This document shows positions 14,634 through 22,395 of a stretch of DNA of 22,395 nt, piece by piece; within the stretch, counting starts at the first letter, position 1; every line of letters starts with the position of its first letter. Both the position numbers and the translations under genes were made by a program. The DNA is taken from IMG/VR virus record IMGVR_UViG_3300035698_016311, positions 1 to 22,395 of that record, one strand, 5' to 3'. The notes under the pieces are model-generated. The model was not told the DNA's origin. It did not search any database and saw only the letters and a program-made list of their open reading frames with translations. The stretch is from a virus.

Positions 14634-17600
14634 ATGACTGGAGCTCAAATGCTTGGCCCTTCTCCTGACCTAACTGGTGGACAGATTTATGTGGAGCCGG
14701 CAGATAATGAAGCTAAAAATATAGTATTACTTGGCTATGCGAGTCCTGATGCTGTAGTTCAGGGAGGTACTGGTGCGGCTGGAGTATCTGGTCCCACCGG
14801 TCCTACTGGTGCGGCTGGATCTGTTTCAACTGGTGGAACCGGTCCTACGGGTTCAACGGGTAGTGTAGGTCCAGGAGGAGCTTCGGGACCAACCGGTACG
14901 ACAGGCTCAACAGGCTCAATTGGATTAACAGGATCTCAAGGTATTACAGGCCCCACTGGTGCTACCGGAGCTCAAGGTATTACAGGCTCAACAGGGTCTC
15001 AGGGTATAACTGGAACTACTGGATCTGATGGTCCGATAGGTATACAAGGTGTTCAAGGTATAGCTGGAATAACTGGTCCTACTGGTGCTGACGGACCAAC
15101 AGGCGCAGATTCAACGGTTACTGGTCCAACGGGTGCAACAGCGCCGGGGCCTACTGGTGCTGTCGGACCAACAGGATCAGGAGATCTTTATGCAGCAACT
15201 TCAAATTCTACTGTAGCAATCCCAACATCTCACCCAACAGGAGTTGACCTTGTTATAACTACTTATCGATCATATACAGTAGGACAGGTAGTAGTGGTTG
15301 CTAATAATGTTAATAATTATTTTACAGCTACAGTAGTTGATTATACAGCGGCTACAGGAGAACTTTCGTTAGTATCTTCATCTCATACAGGAAGTGGAAT
15401 ATATAATGATTGGTTTGTAAACCTTCAGGGAGGTGCTTATACACTCGGACCTACTGGTGCTACCGGAATAGGGCCTACTGGACCTACCGGGGCAGATAGC
15501 ACAGCAGGATTTACCGGACCAACCGGGCCAACTGGGCCAAATAGTACCGGTCCTACCGGTCCTACTGGCGCTGGAACAACTGGATCTTCTGGAGATATAT
15601 ATGTATGGAGAGGGGGATGGGTTGCTTCTACAGCTTATGTGGCAAATGATGTTTCAGAAAATGATGGTGCTGGGTATGTATGTATAGTAAATAACTCGTC
15701 TACATCAGGTAGTGAGCCTGGAGTTGGTGCTGCATATGCAATATACTGGGAACTATTTGTATCAAGAGGAGTACAGGGTGTTACTGGTCCTACGGGAGCC
15801 GATGGAGCTACTGGAGCAGATAGTACAGCTGGGTTTACTGGTCCAACAGGAGCTACAGCAGCAGGACCTACCGGTCCTACCGGACCTACTGGTGCAGCAA
15901 GCACTGTTGCTGGTCCTACAGGCCCAACAGGAACTACAGGAGCTACAGGGGCAGGTGTCTCAGGACCAACAGGAGCCGATAGTATTGTTACAGGACCAAC
16001 TGGGGCAAGTGGACCTACTGGATCACAAGGGCCGACTGGTGGTGGAATAACCGGACCTACCGGAGCTACTGGGTCAGCTGGAGAATATACTTTCTCTACA
16101 GGACTTACTGAAGCTGTTGATATAGTTAAGTTAGGTGATACATGGTCGGATGAAGCTGTTACTTTACGAGTAAATAATACAGCATCTTCTTATAAGTTTC
16201 GTATTGAAGGTGGATATGGAGTCAAAACAGCATTCTTTGAGATAGATCCTTATTATGGAGGTAGCGGTCCTCTGGTTAGAATTGGTGTTGAGACAGATAA
16301 GTATATATCTATTTCAGATGGAGATGGTATTCAAATCCGAAGAACCGGAACCAATGTAATCAATATTGGAGATTCTTCTGGATTAGCTGTTTCATGGGGC
16401 GCTACTGCTGATGAAGGACTTATTACAGATAATCGTGTTACGCCTACAGGATTAAGATATTCAGCTGATATATCAGCCAACTTTGCTGATCAATCACTTG
16501 TAAATAAAGCATGGGTTCTTACTCAGATAGGATCAGGTTATACATTCAATTCCGGTCTTACAGAAGTTGCTAGTAGTGTTGACCTTGGAGGATCATTAGC
16601 CAGTGATGCTATTATTATTACTGGTGATGGATCGAATTACTTTCGGGTACAATCACCATATACATCAGAAACAAATTCAGCTGTATTTCTTATTAATCAG
16701 GGAGAAATATTGGCATATGGATTCCCAACAGTTGATTATAGTGGGACTACTTATTCATTCCTACAAATAAATGGAACAGCAGCATACATAGGATTAGTGG
16801 TTGCTGGATCTGCAAAAGGGATTAGGATAACGAATGCATCCATGATCGTAGCCGATTCGGATGATTCAAAAGGACTACAATATCAAGCTGATTATTCTAC
16901 TGTTGGGAAAGCTATCGCTTCTGGATTATGGATACCTGATTGGGCTTCAGTCACAGCGCAACTTGGAGCAAAGGATCTGAGTACACTTATAACATCTCCA
17001 GGATCAGGACAGGACGGATTTGTTGTTTCGTGGGATAATTCAAATACAAGATATACTCTTATAGAGCTTACTGCTACAGGTACAGTAACATCAATAGCCG
17101 CTGGTAATGGCATGGATTTCACAACCATTACAGCCACCGAGACAGTGACAATGGGTGCTCCAAGTACCTTGACATTATCTACTACAAATAGTTTTCCAAC
17201 ATCAACAACACATACGCATGCATTAAGTATTGCAGACTTTACTGATGTAGCTGCTGGCCTTGTACCTCTATCTGGTGGAGGATCAACAAATTTCCTTCGT
17301 GCAGATGGGAAATGGGTTTCTCCAGCTGGAGGAAGTGGAGTTTCTATCTCTGGTACGCCGGCTGATACTCAATTAGCTGTATGGACTGATCCAACAACTA
17401 TCAAAGGAGATGCAAATCTTATATGGGATGGGTATAAATTATTAATCCAGAGAACCACAACAACATCATTATATTATATGATGTATCTGTATGATACAGA
17501 TGCAGTAGGTTCATCGGCAAATAGAGGACTGTATTATTATGCACCTAATAGGGATCTTGATTCTAATGATATAATATTTAAAGTTGAGCATAGTTCCGGA

Positions 17601-18665
17601 GTATTATTCTCAATTACAGGAGATGGTGCTCTTGATATGGAAGGATCTCTTGAGGTTGCAGGGAATACTATTATAGGAGAAGCATCGGCTGTATATGATA
17701 ATCGTTTTGGAACAACATTAACCGTTGCATCAGAAGTAGCAAGTACGGTAGGATCAATTGAGATAGTTGGAAATAATACAATTGATGGTGTAATTGGAAG
17801 ACTTGGGTTCTTTAATGTACAGGCTACTGGAATATATAAGTATATTGGAGCATTATCAGTATCAAGATATAAAGATGATGATACTGGATTAATGGTTATG
17901 AGTACAACAAGTATTGCTGGAGTTCTGAATACAGCTTATTCAGTGGGCCATGATGAGCATAAATGGTATATAGCTGGAACAGCTGAACTTGATCTTGTAG
18001 CTGCTTCATTGCATCCAACAATAGCCGCCGGACTTAATCTTGGTACGAATACATATTATTTCAATGATCTATTTGTACAAACAGCAAGAGTAAAAGACCT
18101 GGCGGGAACAGGAGAAAGGATGGTTGTTGCTGATGCAGATGGCGACTTAGCTGTAGCGTCTTTTACTCCAATGACTATTATTGGTGGTGGTGTTCTTAGT
18201 ACATCAGAGGTTGCTGTATCTACAGCATCCGGAGGATCATGGGAATCACTTTATTCATATAGTTTAACTGAAGCAGAATATGAAGGAAATGTTTATAATA
18301 AAAGAAAGTTTAGAATGACAGTTAGTGGTAGTTTTACTGCTAATACTTCTGGCAATTGGATTTTATCTATACGTTCTGGTAGTACTGATTTAGGACAAGT
18401 TGCAATAATAAGTATGGAAGATGGATATTTTACTGGAATATTCATTATTGGTGCTAGAACCGGATTATATACAAGATGTGATATGGCTCTTTCTTATTCT
18501 AATTCAGCTGGCACTTCTGGAAGTGTACGTTGTTATAGTCATGGAAGTGTTTCACATGCAGTTAATACATCGATTCAATTATATTTTAGAACTACGATTA
18601 CATCAGGTAATAATCCAGAATTAGTAATTAATCAATTGATACTTGAAGTACTCGAAGAAGAGTGA
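14634..18665 (+). CDS. Collagen-like tail fibre with carbohydrate-binding modules
   Basis: A 1343-residue modular fibre. Residues 45-183, 271-319 and 378-482 are collagen-like Gly-X-Y repeats dominated by Gly-Pro-Thr, which in phages form trimeric shafts. Two modules interrupt them: residues 184-270, and 320-377, where [20 protein letters not shown] and YWELF match carbohydrate-binding modules of the CBM5/12 type. From residue 483 the protein is beta-rich. Two repeats start at YTFSTGLTE (485) and YTFNSGLTE (636), each ending in a GLxYxAD segment (606, 747). FLRADGKW at 887-894 is a familiar phage-fibre motif, and the last 160 residues look like a receptor-binding beta domain. No S74 intramolecular chaperone motif was seen. 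It would contact host glycans. Confidence 0.93.
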   Translation: MTGAQMLGPSPDLTGGQIYVEPADNEAKNIVLLGYASPDAVVQGGTGAAGVSGPTGPTGAAGSVSTGGTGPTGSTGSVGPGGASGPTGTTGSTGSIGLTGSQGITGPTGATGAQGITGSTGSQGITGTTGSDGPIGIQGVQGIAGITGPTGADGPTGADSTVTGPTGATAPGPTGAVGPTGSGDLYAATSNSTVAIPTSHPTGVDLVITTYRSYTVGQVVVVANNVNNYFTATVVDYTAATGELSLVSSSHTGSGIYNDWFVNLQGGAYTLGPTGATGIGPTGPTGADSTAGFTGPTGPTGPNSTGPTGPTGAGTTGSSGDIYVWRGGWVASTAYVANDVSENDGAGYVCIVNNSSTSGSEPGVGAAYAIYWELFVSRGVQGVTGPTGADGATGADSTAGFTGPTGATAAGPTGPTGPTGAASTVAGPTGPTGTTGATGAGVSGPTGADSIVTGPTGASGPTGSQGPTGGGITGPTGATGSAGEYTFSTGLTEAVDIVKLGDTWSDEAVTLRVNNTASSYKFRIEGGYGVKTAFFEIDPYYGGSGPLVRIGVETDKYISISDGDGIQIRRTGTNVINIGDSSGLAVSWGATADEGLITDNRVTPTGLRYSADISANFADQSLVNKAWVLTQIGSGYTFNSGLTEVASSVDLGGSLASDAIIITGDGSNYFRVQSPYTSETNSAVFLINQGEILAYGFPTVDYSGTTYSFLQINGTAAYIGLVVAGSAKGIRITNASMIVADSDDSKGLQYQADYSTVGKAIASGLWIPDWASVTAQLGAKDLSTLITSPGSGQDGFVVSWDNSNTRYTLIELTATGTVTSIAAGNGMDFTTITATETVTMGAPSTLTLSTTNSFPTSTTHTHALSIADFTDVAAGLVPLSGGGSTNFLRADGKWVSPAGGSGVSISGTPADTQLAVWTDPTTIKGDANLIWDGYKLLIQRTTTTSLYYMMYLYDTDAVGSSANRGLYYYAPNRDLDSNDIIFKVEHSSGVLFSITGDGALDMEGSLEVAGNTIIGEASAVYDNRFGTTLTVASEVASTVGSIEIVGNNTIDGVIGRLGFFNVQATGIYKYIGALSVSRYKDDDTGLMVMSTTSIAGVLNTAYSVGHDEHKWYIAGTAELDLVAASLHPTIAAGLNLGTNTYYFNDLFVQTARVKDLAGTGERMVVADADGDLAVASFTPMTIIGGGVLSTSEVAVSTASGGSWESLYSYSLTEAEYEGNVYNKRKFRMTVSGSFTANTSGNWILSIRSGSTDLGQVAIISMEDGYFTGIFIIGARTGLYTRCDMALSYSNSAGTSGSVRCYSHGSVSHAVNTSIQLYFRTTITSGNNPELVINQLILEVLEEE
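14766..16079 (+). repeat. Collagen-like (Gly-Pro-Thr) coding repeats
   Basis: Three blocks of 9-bp repeats code for Gly-X-Thr-type triplets, interrupted by two unique segments (15183-15443 and 15591-15764). Gly, Pro and Thr codons vary widely between repeats (for example GGT CCT ACT beside GGA CCA ACA), so the DNA is less repetitive than the protein. Long antisense reading frames over this stretch are a composition artefact. Confidence 0.9.
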
Positions 18666-18703
18666 TAACTTACACAATATAAATGGAGATACATTAATTT
18701 AAA

Positions 18704-18709
18704 AAGGAG
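18704..18709 (+). promoter_or_regulatory. Strong ribosome binding site
   Basis: AAGGAG lies five bases before the ATG at 18715 and fixes that start. The 49-base gap before it shows no clear promoter or terminator. Confidence 0.75.
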
Positions 18710-18714
18710 TAACA

Positions 18715-19224
18715 ATGAAAAACAAAGAATTACTTGAGTTTGTAAGTGGTCTCAATTCCCTTCGCAGCGATTTGAGAGGTCGTGTATTTACACATGCAGT
18801 TGTATTGAACCAACAGAATGCAGTATCACACATTAAAGCTCTTGAAGAGGCTCGTAAGCCCTCTGAAGAGATGCAGAAATACTTGGATAAGTTCGAGGCA
18901 TTAAAAAGAGAATATGCCAAGAAAGATGGTCAGGGGAATGAAATAATTAAGACAGCTAATGATCCAAGAACAGGAATGCCTGGACGGTTTTATGATATTC
19001 CGGATGCTGAGGATCCTCATAGTGAATTTACAAAGAAGCGTAATGAGCTATATGAAGCCAATAAGAATACAATTGATGAGCATACGAAGATGCTTCAGGA
19101 GTGGGATAAACTTCTTTTGACAAAGGATTCTGATTATCAAGTAAAGAAAATTGACCTGGATGATATTCCAAATGAAGTAAGTACCAGTGAGATGACATTT
19201 TTAATCCATATGATCAATGACTGA
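18715..19224 (+). CDS. Helical protein of unknown function (DUF1617-like pattern)
   Basis: A 169-residue, charged, mostly helical protein. It starts with KNKELLEFVSGLNSLRSDLRGR, then a long helix with SHIKALEEARK and KYLDKFEALKREYAKKDGQGNE, then an acidic middle with EFTKKRNELYEANKNTI, and a C-terminal VKKIDLDDIPNEVSTSEMTFLIHMI. The order of two helices, a kkdgqGNe turn, another Glu-rich helix and an IPxEhS...L end is like the DUF1617 family of phage proteins, but I cannot confirm membership. It follows the fibre gene and overlaps the glycosyltransferase start by eight bases, so it could be a tail chaperone, a fibre attachment factor or a partner of the glycosyltransferase. Confidence 0.8.
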   Translation: MKNKELLEFVSGLNSLRSDLRGRVFTHAVVLNQQNAVSHIKALEEARKPSEEMQKYLDKFEALKREYAKKDGQGNEIIKTANDPRTGMPGRFYDIPDAEDPHSEFTKKRNELYEANKNTIDEHTKMLQEWDKLLLTKDSDYQVKKIDLDDIPNEVSTSEMTFLIHMIND

Positions 19225-21562
19225 CGAGAAGACCATATGTCTTTGTCTCATCGTTAAGAACGAAGAGAAGACCTTTCCAAGGCTTATTGAGTCTTGTAAG
19301 GAGATCATTGATTATTGGGTTATATGCGATACCGGTTCTACTGATGATACAATGAAGGTCATTAAGAAAGAACTTGATGGAATACCCGGGGAGTTTTTTG
19401 AGGAACCTTTCCTGGATTTTGGGCACAACCGTACTCTTTTAGTTGAAAGAGCCAGAGACAAGGCTGATTACCTACTCCTGATGGATGCAGATATGATCGT
19501 CCAGGTTGGCAAAGGATTCAATAAAGCGATTCTGGATGCAGAATCATACATGATTCGCTATACTGGGAACATTGATTTTGCTCAACCACTACTTGTTTCT
19601 GGACATAAAGAGTGGAGATATGAAGGGTATACCCATGAGTATATTACAACAAAAGGGAAATATACCCAAGGTACATGTCCATTAATGATTATCCATAAAG
19701 CTGATGGTGGATCCCGGGACGATAAATATGAGAGAGATGTTGAATTATGCAAGTTAGAGATTACCAATTATCCTCAGAGAATACGTCCACACTTCTATTT
19801 GGCTATGAGTCTTCAGAATCTTGGCCGGCACAAGGAAGCAATAGAAGCATATCAGGAACGAATCAAAAGAGGTGGATGGAATGAAGAGATCTACTATTCC
19901 CTGTATCAAATTGGTATGAGTCTTTATGCATCGGAAGATAAACCCAGCGCTATCCTTCAGTTCCTTGAGGCTTATGATGCCCGTCCTACACGATTTGAAG
20001 CCTTATTCATGATCGGACAGATCCATCGGGAGATGAAAAAGTATTCTATTGCCAAGATGTTCTTCGAGAAGATGGTTAAACAACCCTATCCGAAGAATGA
20101 TATCTTGTTTATTCATAAGGCCCAACACGATTATCTTGTTGATTTCGAACTTGGGATATGTAACTATTGGCTCGGAGACTATAAAGAAGCTGAGAAGCAT
20201 TCCAGGAAGTTATTTAATCGCAATGATATCGATCAGAGTATTATTGATCAGAACAAAAAGAACTTCACTTTCATCCGGAATAAGATCAAACACGAAAAAA
20301 CCGGTAAGAATGATATAGTATATGCAAGCATGTATACCCATGGCACTTCATATGAAGACGAGGTAGAGGTTTTAAAAGCATCATTAGCCAAACATGGTCT
20401 CTTCCATGAGATAATGGGCATACGACCACAAGGATCCTGGGTAAAGAATACCCAACAGAAGCCTACTGTTATCCTTGATATCATGCATAGGACTAATAAG
20501 GATGTTGTTTGGATCGATGCTGATGCGGAGATTCTTGAATACCCATCCTGGCTTGAAACAGTTCAAGGAGATATCTCTTATTATACCATTGTATCACGAG
20601 GAGAGATGCTTACTGGTACAGTCTTTTTTAGGAACAATCAGAAGATATGGGATTTCCTTAAGCGTTGGGAACAGGCTAACAAGATCAGTAACCAACCGGA
20701 TGCTGTTGTATTCCAATCTATAATGGCTACTGATAAGTATTTAGATAAGACTCCAATGCCAGCTGAGTATGTAAAGATATTTGATAGTCATGAGATGGGT
20801 GATAAGAAACCGGTTATCATACACAACCAGGCCTCAAGGCGTTTTAAGCTTGAAGTGAACACCGGACTCTCTCCTGATAACTTGATATTTACTCTATTCA
20901 ATAAGGCTATGAATGGTCAGGATACATGTGCTGTCATAGGCAATGGTCCTTACAGTACTGATCTCTCCAAGGAGATTGATAACAGTTTTGTAATGCGTTG
21001 CAACAACTTTGTTATTGGAGAAGGTTATGAGAAGATCGGATCCCGGATAGATTTGAATATGTCAAGTATGTTCCATGAGATCCTACCAATAAAGAAGGTA
21101 GACTATCCAATACTTGCCTGTCTGCCACTGAGCGAAACACTCTATCAAAAATATACAGATGCTAAGGAGATGCATAAACACTGGGAGAATAATGCCAGTA
21201 CATGTATGGGCCTTGGTAATATTGTCTGGACTTATTCAGATGGTGATGATTATGCGAAGCTATTCAGCGAGGTTGCTGCAAAGATCGATGCCTTCCCAAC
21301 AGTAGGGATGATGGCAATTGCTACAGCACGTAAACTTGGTTTCAAAAAGATCATACTAACTGGATTTACATTCTTCACTTCTCCGGTAAGTCATTACTGG
21401 AAGAAAGAAAGAAAAACTCCCTCGATTCATCATGATGTAAAATCTGAGATGCAACTTGTACAATTCTGGATTGACAATGATGATATCGAATATGTATTGG
21501 ATGACACAATGAAGAAAACAATGTTCAATTATGAAACTGCTAAACATCAGCCAACTCAATGA
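19217..21562 (+). CDS. Multidomain glycosyltransferase: GT2 + TPR + GT-A + GT29 sialyltransferase-like
   Basis: A 781-residue enzyme with apparently three transferase domains. Residues 6-150 are a family 2 glycosyltransferase (ICLCLIVKNEEKTF, DTGSTDDT at 38-45, DxD at 90-92 in LLMDADM, and WRYEGYTHEYI at 133-143). Residues about 190-335 are TPR-like helices. Residues 365-545 are a second GT-A-type domain with DIVYASMYT and a DADAE at 434-438. Residues 570-760 match GT29 sialyltransferases: motif L (CAVIGNGPYS...EIDNSFVMRCNNF, 571-597), motif S (PTVGMMAIATARKLG, 694-708), HYW at 726-728 like motif III, and H739-x4-E744 like motif VS. It would add sugars to a virion or cell-surface acceptor. 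The sugar donors are not predictable from sequence. It overlaps both neighbours and is presumably co-expressed with the tail genes. Confidence 0.92.
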   Translation: MTDEKTICLCLIVKNEEKTFPRLIESCKEIIDYWVICDTGSTDDTMKVIKKELDGIPGEFFEEPFLDFGHNRTLLVERARDKADYLLLMDADMIVQVGKGFNKAILDAESYMIRYTGNIDFAQPLLVSGHKEWRYEGYTHEYITTKGKYTQGTCPLMIIHKADGGSRDDKYERDVELCKLEITNYPQRIRPHFYLAMSLQNLGRHKEAIEAYQERIKRGGWNEEIYYSLYQIGMSLYASEDKPSAILQFLEAYDARPTRFEALFMIGQIHREMKKYSIAKMFFEKMVKQPYPKNDILFIHKAQHDYLVDFELGICNYWLGDYKEAEKHSRKLFNRNDIDQSIIDQNKKNFTFIRNKIKHEKTGKNDIVYASMYTHGTSYEDEVEVLKASLAKHGLFHEIMGIRPQGSWVKNTQQKPTVILDIMHRTNKDVVWIDADAEILEYPSWLETVQGDISYYTIVSRGEMLTGTVFFRNNQKIWDFLKRWEQANKISNQPDAVVFQSIMATDKYLDKTPMPAEYVKIFDSHEMGDKKPVIIHNQASRRFKLEVNTGLSPDNLIFTLFNKAMNGQDTCAVIGNGPYSTDLSKEIDNSFVMRCNNFVIGEGYEKIGSRIDLNMSSMFHEILPIKKVDYPILACLPLSETLYQKYTDAKEMHKHWENNASTCMGLGNIVWTYSDGDDYAKLFSEVAAKIDAFPTVGMMAIATARKLGFKKIILTGFTFFTSPVSHYWKKERKTPSIHHDVKSEMQLVQFWIDNDDIEYVLDDTMKKTMFNYETAKHQPTQ

Positions 21563-21827
21563 GGATATTGGGATAATCCAATTACTCCATAGTAGGTTAG
21601 GACATGACCTTGTTAAGTGTATGGCCTATCATACTGGCAATTTCTGGCATATTGAATTTTTAAACAAGAAAAATCAATTGGTTGCTAATTATCTTGAGCA
21701 ACTTAGTTTGTTTGAAATCAAGGGAGATGCAACAGCAACGAGCCAATACAATGTACTTACCATTGTAGAGATTGAAAGTATTATTGATGATTGTTACCGG
21801 CAGTTGGAGCATTATAACGTAGTCTAA
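21531..21827 (+). CDS. Small protein of unknown function
   Basis: A 98-residue protein not recognised. It starts with MKLLNISQLNEDIGIIQLLHS, contains GHDLVKCMAYHTGNFWHIEF, and ends with an acidic segment VEIESIIDDCYRQLEHYNVV. The hydrophobic-charged alternation suggests a compact alpha/beta fold. The first 32 bases overlap the end of the glycosyltransferase gene, so the two are likely co-translated. A shorter version starting at M32 is possible but would lose the overlap. It may be an accessory or tail protein. Confidence 0.65.
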   Translation: MKLLNISQLNEDIGIIQLLHSRLGHDLVKCMAYHTGNFWHIEFLNKKNQLVANYLEQLSLFEIKGDATATSQYNVLTIVEIESIIDDCYRQLEHYNVV

Positions 21828-21844
21828 CATTAAATAAAAATATC

Positions 21845-22144
21845 ATGAATACAAATCAAAGTGATGAATTAATAGCCAGAAGAGGATTTATACCTGTAAG
21901 TGGCACAAGTGCTATTACAGATATTCCCCATTATGGATTTCAACCATCGGAAGATACTGTTATTGATGCATGGACAACATATGATTCTCAAGGAAATTCA
22001 TATGATATGGTTGCTTATTTCAGGATATCGGGAGTAACACTTACTACTGCTAAACCAGCTCTTATTATTCCTCCTGAAAAGCGAACAGCTAATAGAAATA
22101 GTTTTAAATTAACTTCAGGTGCAGGTGATCTTTTAAGAAAATAA
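21845..22144 (+). CDS. Small virion-associated protein (unknown)
   Basis: A 99-residue protein not recognised. It opens with MNTNQSDELIARRGFIPVSG and has YDSQGNSYDMVAYFRISGVTLTTAKPALIIPP in the middle, an alternating beta-strand pattern, ending with a short Ser/Gly tail. The size and position near fibre genes suggest a minor tail or base protein. It has no clear Shine-Dalgarno. Seven bases separate it from the next start. Confidence 0.7.
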   Translation: MNTNQSDELIARRGFIPVSGTSAITDIPHYGFQPSEDTVIDAWTTYDSQGNSYDMVAYFRISGVTLTTAKPALIIPPEKRTANRNSFKLTSGAGDLLRK

Positions 22145-22151
22145 TAACAAT

Positions 22152-22395
22152 ATGATACGCTCAATCAGAGGCATAAGACATATTAGGCCAAACGCCTATG
22201 CGGGAGATAATGTCGCTCCGACTGTATCTTCAATGGTGTTGGGTTCACTGGCAGATAACAGAATAGTGATCACCTGTGATGAACCGTTAGACACGGGTAG
22301 CGTACCTGCTGCTGGGGATTTCGCCCTGGCTGGTATATCGCTATCTGTCTCTACCGTTTCCGTTCAGGGATCAACCGTATGGCTTATATTTGGTG
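22152..22395 (+). CDS. Partial gene with SwmB-like domain, truncated by the window
   Basis: The 5' end of a gene running off the window, with 81 complete codons visible. After a basic start (MIRSIRGIRHIRPNAYAG) it reads APTVSSMVLGSLADNRIVIT, then CDEPLDTGSVPAAGDFALAG, followed by ISLSVSTVSVQGSTVWLIF. This matches the SwmB-like repeat pattern (VxxAxVxxxxIxIxFDEPLDxxSVPAxxDFxV...VxVxGxxVxL), a beta-sandwich unit found in large bacterial surface proteins and in phage tail proteins. The segment looks richer in G+C (about half) than the fibre gene. It probably belongs to a long tail or host-contact protein. Confidence 0.8.
   Translation, partial: MIRSIRGIRHIRPNAYAGDNVAPTVSSMVLGSLADNRIVITCDEPLDTGSVPAAGDFALAGISLSVSTVSVQGSTVWLIFG

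Noticed and set aside
15635-15904. Antisense 89-residue reading frame in the collagen-coding region
   Set aside because: Its Pro/Val/Gly-rich repeats are the reverse reading of the Gly-Pro-Thr repeat DNA and it has no start signal.
15712-16050. Alternative + strand reading frame of 112 residues inside the fibre gene
   Set aside because: It is low-complexity Leu/Gln repeat from the shifted frame of the collagen repeats.
14766-16079. Repeat array resembling a CRISPR array
   Set aside because: The repeats are 9-bp coding triplets without constant-length spacers and are fully explained by collagen-like protein.
1-22395. Integrase, attachment site or IS element indicating a prophage border
   Set aside because: No such gene or terminal repeat was seen; lysogeny cannot be judged from this window.

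Overview
The window is a late structural module of a tailed double-stranded DNA phage (or a closely related prophage), and its host is most likely a member of the Bacteroidota. The call rests on an intact head-gene run: putative small terminase, large terminase, portal, scaffold-like protein and major capsid protein. The host inference rests on a promoter matching the Bacteroidota form (TTTG, 20 nt, TATATTTG) at 166-197, on many starts with weak or no Shine-Dalgarno sequence, and on the resemblance of the terminase, portal and capsid proteins to those of gut Bacteroidota phages, including crAss-like viruses. That resemblance is from memory and was not searched. All convincing genes lie on the + strand and are tightly packed, with no integrase, IS element, tRNA or CRISPR array. 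No gap exceeds about 170 bases.

Layout: 1-149 is the 3' end of a gene resembling a GroES-type co-chaperonin. 150-319 is a regulatory gap with a promoter and an intrinsic terminator only about 50 bases apart. 320-1506 holds three small overlapping genes: winged-helix-like, HU/IHF-like and putative small terminase. 1506-6061 holds the large terminase and portal. 6062-6181 is an AT-rich gap with a perfect 15-bp tandem repeat. 6182-8954 holds the scaffold-like and capsid genes. 8983-12438 is a translationally coupled run containing an unknown head gene, three apparently paralogous adaptor or ring proteins, and a small basic protein with a NUMOD-like domain. 12472-13779 encodes a probably abundant structural protein followed by a strong terminator. 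13866-18665 encodes a tail protein and a 1343-residue collagen-like fibre. 18715-22144 holds a small helical gene, a large glycosyltransferase and two small genes. The window ends in a G+C-richer gene that begins with an SwmB-like domain.

The most striking gene is the 781-residue glycosyltransferase at 19217-21562. It appears to join a GT2 domain, a TPR-like linker, a second GT-A-like domain with its own DxD, and a C-terminal domain carrying recognisable sialylmotifs L, S, III and VS of family GT29. It sits two genes after a fibre rich in Gly-Pro-Thr collagen repeats, the kind of sequence that is O-glycosylated on Thr in Bacillus BclA. A virion-fibre glycosylation system is therefore a reasonable but untested hypothesis; modification of the host surface is the main alternative.

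Working together, the terminase pair would package DNA through the portal, the scaffold-like protein would guide capsid assembly, the adaptor set would join portal to tail, and the fibre and downstream proteins would form the host-contact apparatus.
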